A DNA stretch of 64,000 bases from Geobacter sp. (GTDB taxonomy: Bacteria; Desulfobacterota; Desulfuromonadia; Geobacterales; Geobacteraceae), in the NCBI GenBank assembly GCA_016177775.1, contig JACOUQ010000007.1, positions 1 through 64,000 of the forward strand. Reading direction: 5' to 3'. The first letter of the stretch is position 1, and each line of letters starts with the position of its first letter. A program made the translations under genes and the position numbers. Below the pieces are notes generated by a model. That model was not told where the DNA came from. It was given only the letters and a program-made list of their open reading frames with translations, and ran no database searches. Positions 44,262 through 52,993 of this stretch are shown one piece after another.

Positions 44262-45692
44262 TCACCTGACATCCTCCAGCTTTATCTCCCTCACCTCTCC
44301 CAGCGAAACCAACGGCTTGTCGAATTTTGCCGGATCACCCACCACCACGATGGTCAACGCCTCGGGGTGGAGGTAGCGTTTGGCCACCCGCAGCACGTCC
44401 TCCCGCGTAACCTTGGCGATGTTGTCCCGGAAGTTTTCCAGGTAACCCGGCTTGTAGCCGTAATATTCCAGGCGGGCTCGCTGGGAAACGACCGACGCGG
44501 TGTTGGCAAAGCCGAAGATGAAGGAGTTGATGATGGAATCCTTGGCGAGGGCCAGCTCCTGCTCCGTGACCTGCTCCTTCATCATCCCGGCGATGATGTC
44601 CCGCATCAGGCCGGCGGCCTTGACCGTGGATTCCGACTTTGTTTCGGTTTCGGCCTTGTAGATGCCCGCAAAGCGACGGCCTATGTCGAAGTATCCGTCA
44701 ACATTGTATGCAAGCCCCTGGTTGGTGCGGACCTCCAGCACCAGGCGGGAGGTGAAGCCGCCCCCCAGGATGTAATCCATCACCCGGATAGCGTAGACGT
44801 CCGGATTGTCCTTGTCCACGCCGACATGTCCCATGCGGATCACCGACTGGGGGATGTCCTTCTTCGCCAGGTAGACGCCGGGGCGAAGGTCCTGCGAAGG
44901 CTTGTCCACCTTGGGGAAATCCACATCTTTCTTCTCCCATCCGGCAAAGGCATCCCGCAGCTTCTTCAGCATCTCATCCCTGGCGAAGTCCCCGGAAACA
45001 GCCAGGATAACGTTGTTAGGGCGATAATAGCGGGCATGGAACGCCACCAGGTCGTCGCGGGTTATGGCGCTCACCGTCTGGATGGTCGCAACCCGTCCCA
45101 AGGGATGGCCGGAGTAGATCAGCTTCCCCAGCTCGCGGTCGCCAACCGCTTTCGGGTTATCGTTCTGGCGGCGCAGACCTTCGATGGTCTGGTTCTTGGC
45201 TAGGTCGACCCGCTCCTGGCGAAACGCCGGTGTCGTCAGCACCTGGGCGAATATCCGGAGGGTCTTGTCGAGGTTTTTCCTGAGGCAGGCCATGGAAGCC
45301 CCGCCGGAATCGGCGCCGATGCTGGTCTCGACCGACGACGACATGAACTCCAGCTCGCTGTCCATCTGTTCGGGGGGCATCCCGCTGGTGCCGCCGCTTC
45401 GCATCACAGTACCGGCAATCCCGGCCAAGCCCGTTTTTTCGGCAGGCTCATAAACGCCCCCCGCGCCGATAATCGCCGAGATGTTCACAATGGAAAGCTC
45501 GTGGTCCTCCATCAGATAGACCACCATCCCGTTTTCCAACACCACGCGCTCGGCCTTGGGTATCTCGAACTTCAGCGGCGGAAAGGACATGTTGCGCGGA
45601 TCGGCCGGCTTGAACGGTTCGGCGGCAAATGCCGTAATAGTTGACAGCAGTATGATTGCGAAGATCAAAAGTGTACGTATCGGTTTCAGCAT
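44262..45692 (-). CDS. M16 family peptidase-like subunit lacking the zinc motif
   Basis: The ATG at 45692, ten bases after GGAGG, gives about 476 residues; a GTG at 45728 is less likely. A signal peptide is followed by two M16 half-domains. In the first half the HxxEH position reads as AGIAGTVMRSGGT, so the zinc site is absent. The second half keeps the arginine- and tyrosine-bearing loop (ILGGGFTSRLVLEVRTNQGLAY). This is the pattern of the non-catalytic partner in periplasmic M16 pairs. The catalytic partner is directly upstream (45746-47224). Together they probably degrade peptides in the periplasm. Confidence 0.88.
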   Translation of the reverse strand: MLKPIRTLLIFAIILLSTITAFAAEPFKPADPRNMSFPPLKFEIPKAERVVLENGMVVYLMEDHELSIVNISAIIGAGGVYEPAEKTGLAGIAGTVMRSGGTSGMPPEQMDSELEFMSSSVETSIGADSGGASMACLRKNLDKTLRIFAQVLTTPAFRQERVDLAKNQTIEGLRRQNDNPKAVGDRELGKLIYSGHPLGRVATIQTVSAITRDDLVAFHARYYRPNNVILAVSGDFARDEMLKKLRDAFAGWEKKDVDFPKVDKPSQDLRPGVYLAKKDIPQSVIRMGHVGVDKDNPDVYAIRVMDYILGGGFTSRLVLEVRTNQGLAYNVDGYFDIGRRFAGIYKAETETKSESTVKAAGLMRDIIAGMMKEQVTEQELALAKDSIINSFIFGFANTASVVSQRARLEYYGYKPGYLENFRDNIAKVTREDVLRVAKRYLHPEALTIVVVGDPAKFDKPLVSLGEVREIKLEDVR

Positions 45693-45721
45693 ATAAGTCT
45701 TAGCCTCCTTGGGCTTTTTTC

Positions 45722-45749
45722 CATTCACGACTCACGATTCACCACTCAC
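45722..45749. repeat. 7-bp tandem array (NANTCAC) between the M16 genes
   Basis: CATTCAC, GACTCAC, GATTCAC, CACTCAC follow one another at 45722-45749. The last unit contains the stop codon of the upstream M16 gene (45746-45748). Confidence 0.65.
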
Positions 45750-47224
45750 TTTTGGGTAATAAACCCCACAGTCCTGTTCTCCCGCGTGAAATAAGTCTTC
45801 GCCACCCGCATCACGTCCTGCGGCGTCACCTTCGCCACCTTCTGCCGGTGCTCCACGAGATACCGCCAAGTGCCGGCCACTGCCTCGTATTCGGTGAGGT
45901 TGCGGGCAAGACCGCCGTTGGACCCCATCTGCCGTACCTCTTCGTATTCCAGCTTGTTAAGGATCTGCTGCAGCTCCCGCTCGCTTGGCGGCTCGGCCTT
46001 GAGGCGCTCCAGCTCAGCGTAGATCTCCGCCTCCACCTCGGCCACCGTGTGCGGCGCCCGGGGGGTGGCGGTCAATACGAACAGGTTCGGATAGCGGCTG
46101 CCAGGGCCGGCAAAGGTGGAGACATCGGTGACCAGCTGCTTCTCGACCACCAGTTTTTTGTAAAGCCGCGATGTCCTGCCGTCGGCGAGGAGCATGTCGA
46201 TGACGTCGAAGACATAATCGGCTTCGGAAGGGAGGGTCGGCTTGTGAAACCCGATCAGAAGTTCCGGCCGGGCGTCGGCCACCAGTTCCACCCGCCGTTC
46301 CCCCTGCTGCTGCGGCTCGTCGTCCGCCACCGGCGGGACCAGCACGGCTGCCGGGATATTCCCGAAATAGCGCTCCACCATGGCGATGGTCCTGTCCGTG
46401 TCGATGTCCCCCACGATGGCGATGATGGCGTTGTTGGGGGCGTAGTAGCGATGGTAGAACTCCTCCGCCTTGGTGCGGGTCAGGTTCTGGATGTCCGACT
46501 GCCACCCGATGGTGGGCTGGCCGTAGGGGTGGACATTGAACGACACTGCGAGCATGGTTTCCCACAGCTTGTTGTCCGGCTCGGTGTCATAGGTACGGCG
46601 CCGCTCCTCCATAACCACGTCCCGCTCCGTGTAGAACTCGCGCAGGACCGGACTCCGCATCCGGTCGGACTCGATGGTAGCCCAGAGCTCCAGCTTGTTC
46701 TGCGGCAGGGAAATCAGGTAGGTGGTTCCGTCCTTGGCGGTGAATGCATTATAGCTGGAGCCGCCGTTTCTGGCGTACAGCTCGAAGAACTCGTCCTTGA
46801 TTACGAACTTTTCCGCCTCGGCCTCCAGTTCCGCCAGCTTTTTCTTCAGCTCCTCGATCTTCGCGGCATCACCCTTGTCGCGCTTGCGCTTTTCCGCCAT
46901 GAGGGCCTGGGCCGTCTCCTCGATCTTGTCCAGGACCGGTTTCTCGGCCTTGTAATCGGTGGTCCCCAGGGTCTTCGTTCCCTTGAAGAGCATATGCTCC
47001 AGAAGGTGGGCGATCCCCCGCTCGTGGCTCCGCTCGTCCACGCTCCCCACCCGGAAGCGGATCCAGGCCGAGACCGTGGGAGAGGTGTGACGTTCCACGA
47101 GGAGCAGCTTCATGCCGTTCTTCATGGTGTGCTCGCGGACCTTTTCTTCAAGGCCGGCGCCGGAAGCGGAAACGGCGGAGATCAACAGCAGTACTGCGAC
47201 AAACGTCGTGCGGATTGCGCGCAT
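45746..47224 (-). CDS. M16 family zinc peptidase (insulinase/pitrilysin type)
   Basis: The start was set at the ATG at 47224 (GAGG nine bases before), followed by a clear signal peptide; this gives about 492 residues. HLLEH (in RGIAHLLEHMLFKG) supplies the zinc histidines and the catalytic Glu. The third ligand lies in the downstream ERDVVMEERR block, where RD(V)VxEE is conserved. An unusual charged coiled-coil insertion (about residues 100-145, rich in Lys and Glu) lies between the HLLEH and FELYARNGGSSYNAFT. It is paired with the non-catalytic subunit downstream, 53 bases apart. Confidence 0.9.
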   Translation of the reverse strand: MRAIRTTFVAVLLLISAVSASGAGLEEKVREHTMKNGMKLLLVERHTSPTVSAWIRFRVGSVDERSHERGIAHLLEHMLFKGTKTLGTTDYKAEKPVLDKIEETAQALMAEKRKRDKGDAAKIEELKKKLAELEAEAEKFVIKDEFFELYARNGGSSYNAFTAKDGTTYLISLPQNKLELWATIESDRMRSPVLREFYTERDVVMEERRRTYDTEPDNKLWETMLAVSFNVHPYGQPTIGWQSDIQNLTRTKAEEFYHRYYAPNNAIIAIVGDIDTDRTIAMVERYFGNIPAAVLVPPVADDEPQQQGERRVELVADARPELLIGFHKPTLPSEADYVFDVIDMLLADGRTSRLYKKLVVEKQLVTDVSTFAGPGSRYPNLFVLTATPRAPHTVAEVEAEIYAELERLKAEPPSERELQQILNKLEYEEVRQMGSNGGLARNLTEYEAVAGTWRYLVEHRQKVAKVTPQDVMRVAKTYFTRENRTVGFITQK

Positions 47225-47350
47225 GGGGCGTACCTCTCGCGAAGTGTTGTTGCGAATCGGATTACCTATTACCACCATCAACGGAATGAATCAACAGGGA
47301 AAATGCGGGAGGGGTCTTTGAAGGGGTTATCGCTGTAATACGCATGCTCA

Positions 47351-47430
47351 CCAAACCCCTCCAAACCTCCCCTTGTCAGGGGAGGTTTAAAGGCTTCCCC
47401 CCTGACAAGGGGGGACTGAGGGGGGTTGGT
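47351..47430. repeat. Dispersed hairpin element (CCTCCCC type)
   Basis: The outer arms ACCAAACCCCTCC and GGGGGGTTGGT enclose two inner hairpins (AACCTCCCCTTGTCAGGGGAGGTT and CCCCCCTGACAAGGGGGG). Related elements occur at 30356-30412, 31861-31955, 50229-50323 and 60836-60925, always at the ends of genes. Confidence 0.7.
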
Positions 47431-47449
47431 TTTAGGTGTTACACGCCTG

Positions 47450-48295
47450 CTAATGCAGCACCTGCGCCAGCATGTCCTCGATGTAAATCTCCATCTCGGC
47501 CAGGGTCACCTCGCGGATGCCGAGCAGGTGAGTTTCCACGCAGGAGTATGGATCTGTGGGCTCTTCTCCGCCGCAGCCGATCCCCAGCTTGATGCAGATC
47601 TTGTCGGCCAACCGGACAAGAATCAGAAGGATGTTGTTCTGATCGAACTCCTCCTCCTCGTGCTCCAGCACCACTGTGCAGTAAATATCGGGAAGGTTCC
47701 ACGATTTCATCAGCAGGTAACCCTGCTCCACGTGCATCGACACGAGGATGTCGCGGACGAGCGGCCCAGGCAGGTGAAGCCCTGCCCCTTTCTCGGAGGC
47801 AATTTCGTCCAGGAGCTTCAGCAGAAAAAGCTTGCCAATGTCGTGCAAAAGCCCCGCCAGAAACGCATACTGCTGCAGTGATTCGTAACCAGTCCTGACC
47901 GCAAGCCACCGCGCACCGTAGGCGGAGCCGAGGGCATGGCGCCAGAGGTCCTTCATCTGCTCATCTATGAACTGGTTCGCGGATTTGTAGTAGTCGGCAT
48001 GGCAAGCCATCATGGCCAGGTTTGCCACCTCCTGGGCGCCGAGCCGGACCATGGCGTCGCTTATGGTCGCCACCTTGGTGAGCCCGGCGAAAAAAGCCGA
48101 ATTGGCCATGCGCAGCACCTGGCCGGCCAGGGCCTGGTCCTCCGAAATCAGCTCCGCCAGCTCGCCCATGTCGAAATCACTTTTCGCAAGGAGCTGCTGC
48201 AACCTCAGCTCCACGTCGGGGAAAACCGGGAGCATCTGGACCCCCTGGGCGATCCGTTCCTGGATTATCTCCACCAGAGGCTTTACGTCGGTCAT
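47450..48295 (-). CDS. HDOD domain signalling protein
   Basis: This 281-residue protein is mostly one HDOD domain (residues about 20-220), the catalytically dead relative of HD phosphohydrolases. The region around LAGLLHDIGKLFLLKLL keeps an HD pair, as many HDOD proteins do. The start ATG overlaps the stop of the GspE-like gene by four bases (ATGA), so the two are translationally coupled. HDOD proteins are regulators of motility, chemotaxis or second messenger pathways in other bacteria. The coupling suggests a role in controlling the ATPase or its machine. Confidence 0.85.
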   Translation of the reverse strand: MTDVKPLVEIIQERIAQGVQMLPVFPDVELRLQQLLAKSDFDMGELAELISEDQALAGQVLRMANSAFFAGLTKVATISDAMVRLGAQEVANLAMMACHADYYKSANQFIDEQMKDLWRHALGSAYGARWLAVRTGYESLQQYAFLAGLLHDIGKLFLLKLLDEIASEKGAGLHLPGPLVRDILVSMHVEQGYLLMKSWNLPDIYCTVVLEHEEEEFDQNNILLILVRLADKICIKLGIGCGGEEPTDPYSCVETHLLGIREVTLAEMEIYIEDMLAQVLH

Positions 48296-50220
48296 GACGC
48301 CCCTCCCAGGATACGGCGCAACTCCACCAAGGGCCGAGGTTTCCCTAGCCTGGGGAGGTCCTTCAGGACCTGCTCCAGGGAGACTATCCCCTTGGCAGCC
48401 TTGAGGACGGCATCTTCCAGCAGCGAGACCAGGCCGGCCGACTCGGTGCTGAGCCTTCTGATCTCATATGAAGTCTTGTTGGCAAGAATCGAGTCCTTGA
48501 CCAGCTCGTTCAGAACCAGCAGCTCAAATACACCGGTCCTGCCGCGAAAACCGGTGAATCGGCATTTCGGGCAACCGTGTCCCTTGGAGAAGGAGCTCCC
48601 GGCGATGTCCTGGGGGCCGTACCCCAGCCTGGCTAGCTCAAGCGGGGTAGGAAGATACGGCTCGGAGCAATTGGGGCAGATCTTGCGCAAGAGTCGCTGG
48701 GCAAGGACGCAGACCACCGTGGAGGAGATGAGAAAAGCTTCGATCTCCATATTGAGCAGACGGATGAGCCCGCCGATGCTGTCTTCCGTGTGAAAGGTAG
48801 TCAGGACCTTGTGCCCGGTGAGGGCTGCCTGGATTGCGGTTTCCGCGGAAAACTGGTCGCGGATCTCCCCCATCACGATGATGTCCGGGTCCTGGCGGAC
48901 AATGTGCCGCAGCGTTTCCTCGAAGGTCAGCCCGATCCTGGGATTGATCGAACACTGCGAAACCCCGTCGATCACGTACTCGACCGGCTCCTCTGCCGTG
49001 ATGATGCTGGTTGACATGGAGTTGAGGTAATTAACGCAGCCATACAGGGTAGAGGTCTTGCCCGAACCGGTCGGGCCCGTGATAATCATGACCCCGGTCG
49101 GGGTGTCCAAGGCCTCGTAGATGAAGCGCTCCAGCATCCGGGGTGCCATCCCGATCTCCTTGAGACTTAGCATCCCCCCCTTTCTGTTGAGAAGCCGCAG
49201 GACTATCTTTTCCCCGTAGATGGTGATGAATATTGAAACTCGCAGGTCAATGGTTATGCCCCGCCCCGTGCTTTCATAAAGTATCCTGCCATCCTGGTGT
49301 CGCCTTCTCTCGGCAATGTCAGTGGAGGACATCACCTTGATGCGCGTAGCAAGCTGCGGTGCAATGTCCCTTGGAAAGTCCCGGTGGTGCATCATGACGC
49401 CGTCCCGCCGGAACCTTACCCGAATCCGTTCCCTCATCGGCTCGATGTGGATATCGCTCGCATCGTCCCGGATTGCATCCTCTAGCAGGCCGTTTATGAT
49501 CCCGGTTACGGTATTGTCGTCGATCACCACGGCGGCCGCCTTCTCGCCAGCCTTCTCCAGGGTCGAGAGCAACTCCTCCAGATCGCTCCGCATGGCAAGG
49601 GCAACGGTATAGTCCTTGCCAAAGTAATTTGAAGCAGCATCACGGCTCTTGGCGTCGAGAGGGTCGTCAAACGCCACCATCGTTGCTTCGCCTGAGCGCC
49701 TGACCGGAATAATGCTGAATTTCCGACAGATGGCAAGCGGCACGACCTTCAGCAGGGAACGGTCGATGCTGCTGAAAGCAAGTTCCACAAAGGAAAAGCC
49801 GAGTTGCAGGGCAAGGGCTTCCTTGAGCCTGCGCTCCTCGATGAAGCCCCCTTCCACCAGTATCTCGCCGATTCTTTTGCGGGTTTCGTCGGTTTTCTGC
49901 ATCTCCAGAGCAGACTGAAGGTCGGAATCACGGAGATACCCCAGCTCCACGAGAAGCTCGCCTATGCGGATATTGAGCTGATGTTTCCGCAGGATGGCGC
50001 GAATCTGCTCGGCTGTGACGTATCCCAGCTCCTGGAGAATGTCGATCAGCTTCCTTGCCGAAGGGAGCTTGGACTGGATCCGTTTTGCGTAGGTGAGCTT
50101 TTCGAGGGTAACGACCTCTTCCCGCAGAAGCAGGGAGGCAATGAGCCCGAATTGCGGTTCGGCGGAGGGCGGGGCGCCGGTCGCATGCTTTTCGTTATCG
50201 TTCGGGCTCATGGTTGTCAT
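48292..50220 (-). CDS. GspE/PilB-family secretion ATPase with two MshEN-like motifs
   Basis: This 642-residue ATPase has two consecutive 24-residue MshEN-type motifs, Arg85-Gln108 and Arg116-Gln139, each starting RIGE and ending with Leu-x3-Leu-x2-Gln. In MshE and related ATPases this motif binds c-di-GMP. The ATPase core has Walker A GPTGSGKT (382-389) and the Asp and His boxes (GEIRD; LTGHKVLTTFHT). The four-cysteine zinc site is CPNC ... CPKC. It would power a type IV pilus or type II secretion-like machine, but no pilC, pilM or pseudopilin genes adjoin it. It is followed by the coupled HDOD gene. Confidence 0.88.
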   Translation of the reverse strand: MTTMSPNDNEKHATGAPPSAEPQFGLIASLLLREEVVTLEKLTYAKRIQSKLPSARKLIDILQELGYVTAEQIRAILRKHQLNIRIGELLVELGYLRDSDLQSALEMQKTDETRKRIGEILVEGGFIEERRLKEALALQLGFSFVELAFSSIDRSLLKVVPLAICRKFSIIPVRRSGEATMVAFDDPLDAKSRDAASNYFGKDYTVALAMRSDLEELLSTLEKAGEKAAAVVIDDNTVTGIINGLLEDAIRDDASDIHIEPMRERIRVRFRRDGVMMHHRDFPRDIAPQLATRIKVMSSTDIAERRRHQDGRILYESTGRGITIDLRVSIFITIYGEKIVLRLLNRKGGMLSLKEIGMAPRMLERFIYEALDTPTGVMIITGPTGSGKTSTLYGCVNYLNSMSTSIITAEEPVEYVIDGVSQCSINPRIGLTFEETLRHIVRQDPDIIVMGEIRDQFSAETAIQAALTGHKVLTTFHTEDSIGGLIRLLNMEIEAFLISSTVVCVLAQRLLRKICPNCSEPYLPTPLELARLGYGPQDIAGSSFSKGHGCPKCRFTGFRGRTGVFELLVLNELVKDSILANKTSYEIRRLSTESAGLVSLLEDAVLKAAKGIVSLEQVLKDLPRLGKPRPLVELRRILGGAS

Positions 50221-50228
50221 GGCTACCT

Positions 50229-50323
50229 AACTCCCCCCGCCCCTCTCTTAAGTTAAGAGGGGGAGATGGGCATTGGTTGCAAAACGTCCCTCCCCTTAAA
50301 TAAGGTGAGGACAGGAGGGGTTA
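50229..50323. repeat. Dispersed hairpin element upstream of the GspE-like gene
   Basis: The outer arms AACTCCCC and GGGGTT enclose inner hairpins (CCCTCTCTTAAGTTAAGAGGGGG and CTCCCCTTAAATAAGGTGAG). It belongs to the same family as the element at 47351-47430. Confidence 0.6.
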
Positions 50324-50354
50324 TGGTTATCGAAGCCAACGTGACATAGTTAAG

Positions 50355-51335
50355 CTAGAAAACCGACAGTTTGATGTACCTCCGCGGATTCGCCTTGATG
50401 TCTTTCACCAGGGCGTCGATGTCCTCCACGGCCCGGTTCATCTTGTCGTACAGCTCGCGCTCCTTCACGAGCTTTCCGGCAGTCCCCTCCCCTTTGTTGA
50501 GGGCTGTCACCGTCTCCTCCAGGGCCGCCAGCGAGCGCTCCGTGCGCTCCATCAACCGCACCCCCCGGTCGTAGAACTCCCGGTCGGTAATGAGCTTGCC
50601 GACGGTCCCTTCCGGAGACAGTATCCGCTGGTTCAGCTCCCGCAGGTCGTCGGTGGCCTTCTCGCTCTTCTCGACCACGGAGACCAGCTTGTTGTAAAGC
50701 TGCGGGTCATGCACGAACTTGCCGAAACTCCCCTCGCCACGGTTGACCGCGCTGACAAGCGCCTCCATCTCCCGCGCGAACTTCGCCATGTTGTCATAAA
50801 GTTCCGGGTCATTAAGAAGCCTGCCAAGCGACCCCTTTCCGTCTCCCATCTTGTCCATCATCTTGTTCAGCCGTTGAAAAGCATCCCCCGCCTTCTGCAT
50901 CACCTCTTCGACGCGTGCCGCCGGCGTGCCGTACAGGCGCGTCTCCGGCTTCTCCATTACAAAGCGGCTCGGGGTGATGTCCACGTATTTCTCGCCGAGA
51001 AGACCGCGGGTCTTCACGGTGATGACCGAATCCCGGCCGATCTTCTTCAGTGCCTCCCGCTCGATCTCCAGTACAACGTCCACCTCGTTCGAGACCCGCG
51101 GACGGTCAAAATGAATATCCGTGACGATTCCGACATCCACACCGGCGAGCCAGACGGGCGCCCCTTCCTTGAGACCGGCGACATCGGTCATCACCACGGT
51201 CAATTCACCCTTCGGGACGAAGAACTTCGTCTTCTCGCCCAGGAGGATAATGCCGCCGGCAAAGAAGGTGAGCGCCGCAACGATTAGCATCCCCACCTTC
51301 ACCTGTGACCAGGCTATGTTGTCGCTCCGTTTCAT
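50355..51335 (-). CDS. mlaD: MlaD/MCE domain lipid-transport protein
   Basis: This 326-residue protein has an N-terminal membrane helix (about 12-30), then one MCE domain (about 40-120, VVMTDVAGLKEGAPVWLAGVDVG and VITVKTRGLLGEKYVDI). A long helical tail follows with repeated GSLGRLLNDPELYDNM-type units (GSFGKFVHDPQLYN, GTVGKLITDREFYD, GTAGKLVKERELYD). It is the substrate-binding part of an Mla-like ABC system that moves phospholipids between membranes. It is last of mlaE-mlaF-mlaD on the minus strand, with 15 bases to mlaF. Confidence 0.9.
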   Translation of the reverse strand: MKRSDNIAWSQVKVGMLIVAALTFFAGGIILLGEKTKFFVPKGELTVVMTDVAGLKEGAPVWLAGVDVGIVTDIHFDRPRVSNEVDVVLEIEREALKKIGRDSVITVKTRGLLGEKYVDITPSRFVMEKPETRLYGTPAARVEEVMQKAGDAFQRLNKMMDKMGDGKGSLGRLLNDPELYDNMAKFAREMEALVSAVNRGEGSFGKFVHDPQLYNKLVSVVEKSEKATDDLRELNQRILSPEGTVGKLITDREFYDRGVRLMERTERSLAALEETVTALNKGEGTAGKLVKERELYDKMNRAVEDIDALVKDIKANPRRYIKLSVF

Positions 51336-51350
51336 TCTTTTTCCCTGAAC

Positions 51351-52109
51351 TCACTCGCTATCAAACCTGAACAGCGATTGTTCCGTCGGCTTGAGAAACT
51401 CCTGAACAGCCGGGATATCGGCCTTTGCGAAGTCATCTTTCGGTCCGTCGAACAGAAGCCTCCTTTCATGCAGAAAAGAGAACCGCTCGGATACGGCATA
51501 GGCTGTTTCCAGGTCATGGGTGACCATGAGCGTGGTTTTCCCCTGCTCCTGGAGCATGAGAATCAGACGCTGGATATTGTAGACCCCGATCGGATCAAGG
51601 CCGGTAGTCGGCTCGTCGAATAAGACGTATTCAGGATCGGCCGCCAGGGCACGGGCAACGGCCACTCTTTTCTTCATCCCCCCGGACAGCTCGGCCGGGT
51701 AATGGTCGATGGCGTGCTCCAACCCCAGCATCGAGAGCTTTTCCAGAACAATCTTCTCAATTTCGGACTCGGATAGCTCCCTTTCCTCCAGCAGGCGGTA
51801 GCCCACGTTTTCTCCAACGGTCATGGAATCGAACAGCGCGCTCCCCTGAAAAACGATGGCTATCTTCTTCCGCAGCCTTATAAATTCGCGCTCGGAAATC
51901 TTCGCAACATCGGTCCCGTCTATGACAATACGGCCGGAATCCGGTTTCAAAAGCCCCAGCAGCAGTTTCAAAATCGTGGTCTTTCCCACCCCGCTCATTC
52001 CCAGAATGGTACGGTTAACTCCGGGTTCGAGGCAGAGATCGAACTCCTCCAGGATCCCCCTCCCCACAAAGGAGAAGGAAACCTTCTGCATCTTGAGACC
52101 ACGCTCCAT
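51351..52109 (-). CDS. mlaF: Mla-type ABC transporter ATP-binding protein
   Basis: The start is placed at the ATG at 52109, just before the ATPase domain (MERGLKMQKVSFSF); upstream in-frame starts add a non-conserved leader. The product is about 252 residues. Walker A is GMSGVGKTT, the signature is LSGGMKKRVAVARAL and Walker B is YVLFDEPTTGLDP; the LSGGMKKR form is characteristic of the MlaF/MKL group. It energises the MlaE permease and the MlaD substrate ring. A repeat-containing gap of 113 bases separates it from mlaE. Confidence 0.9.
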   Translation of the reverse strand: MERGLKMQKVSFSFVGRGILEEFDLCLEPGVNRTILGMSGVGKTTILKLLLGLLKPDSGRIVIDGTDVAKISEREFIRLRKKIAIVFQGSALFDSMTVGENVGYRLLEERELSESEIEKIVLEKLSMLGLEHAIDHYPAELSGGMKKRVAVARALAADPEYVLFDEPTTGLDPIGVYNIQRLILMLQEQGKTTLMVTHDLETAYAVSERFSFLHERRLLFDGPKDDFAKADIPAVQEFLKPTEQSLFRFDSE

Positions 52110-52222
52110 AGAACACCAGACCTCGTGAGAATGGAGCGAAAGCATGCGGCGAGAGTGAACAGCGAAAAAAAGGCCTTTCACTCTCGTTCCAAACTCTCGC
52201 CTTTCACTCTCGCATTTCGCAT
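52110..52222. repeat. Small inverted-repeat gap between mlaE and mlaF
   Basis: GGCGAGAGTGAA near 52149-52160 pairs with TTTCACTCTCG near 52176-52186, and CTCTCGCCTTTCACTCTCGC repeats the same words at about 52192-52211. It is an intra-operon hairpin, apparently another dispersed element. Confidence 0.5.
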
Positions 52223-52993
52223 CTACCGAAACGCCACGAATATCTTGGACATGAAAAAATCGGTCACCAGTATAAGCACCGACGCCAGGACCACGGTCCG
52301 CTTGGCTGCCGCACCCACCCCCTCAGCGCCACCGCGTGTGTTGAGCCCCACATAGCACCCCATCATACAGAGGATGAAACCGAATACGAGCGGCTTTACG
52401 CACCCTTCGACCAGGTCCTGGAACACCAGGAACTGCGGGATCGATTTCCAGTAAAGGGTAAAGCTGATCTGGTAGCCGGTGGCGATCAGATAACCTCCCA
52501 CCAGGGCAACGGCATCGGTGATTACGGTCAGCAGGGGCATCGCGATCAGGATTGCCTTCAACCTCGGCGTCACGAGGCGCTTGACGACGTCAGTCCCCTC
52601 GACAACCATGGCGTCAACCTGCTCAGTAACCACCATGGTCCCCAGTTCGGCGGTTATGGCCGAGCCAACGCGCCCGACCACCATCAACGAAGACAGGACC
52701 GGGCCCAGTTCCTTCACCATGGTTATCCCCACCACCGACCCGACGTAGGTGGTAGCGGCGAAGGGCTTCATCTGGATCAGCCCCTGCAGCGCCATGACCA
52801 TGCCGGTGAAAAGGCCGGTCAGGATAATGATGAAGAGCGACCCCACGCCGATCTTGTCCAGCTGGGTGATGAACTCCCGGTAATACCACGGGGGAGCGAA
52901 CATCTTCCGCACCGCCCGGCCGGCCAGCATGAAATACGCCTGGATTTCCCAGAAGCACTCCTTGGCCTTATCTTCGATGAGGGTGATTTTCAT
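52223..52993 (-). CDS. mlaE: MlaE family ABC transporter permease
   Basis: This 256-residue permease has about five membrane helices and the MlaE motifs FTGMVMALQG, VKELGPVLSSLMVVGRVGSAITAELGTM (an EQVDA motif follows) and the C-terminal GC(Y)VGLNTRGGAEGVG. It forms the membrane channel of the lipid transport system with the downstream MlaF and MlaD. Its start overlaps the lon stop by four bases, so its translation is probably coupled to lon. Confidence 0.93.
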   Translation of the reverse strand: MKITLIEDKAKECFWEIQAYFMLAGRAVRKMFAPPWYYREFITQLDKIGVGSLFIIILTGLFTGMVMALQGLIQMKPFAATTYVGSVVGITMVKELGPVLSSLMVVGRVGSAITAELGTMVVTEQVDAMVVEGTDVVKRLVTPRLKAILIAMPLLTVITDAVALVGGYLIATGYQISFTLYWKSIPQFLVFQDLVEGCVKPLVFGFILCMMGCYVGLNTRGGAEGVGAAAKRTVVLASVLILVTDFFMSKIFVAFR

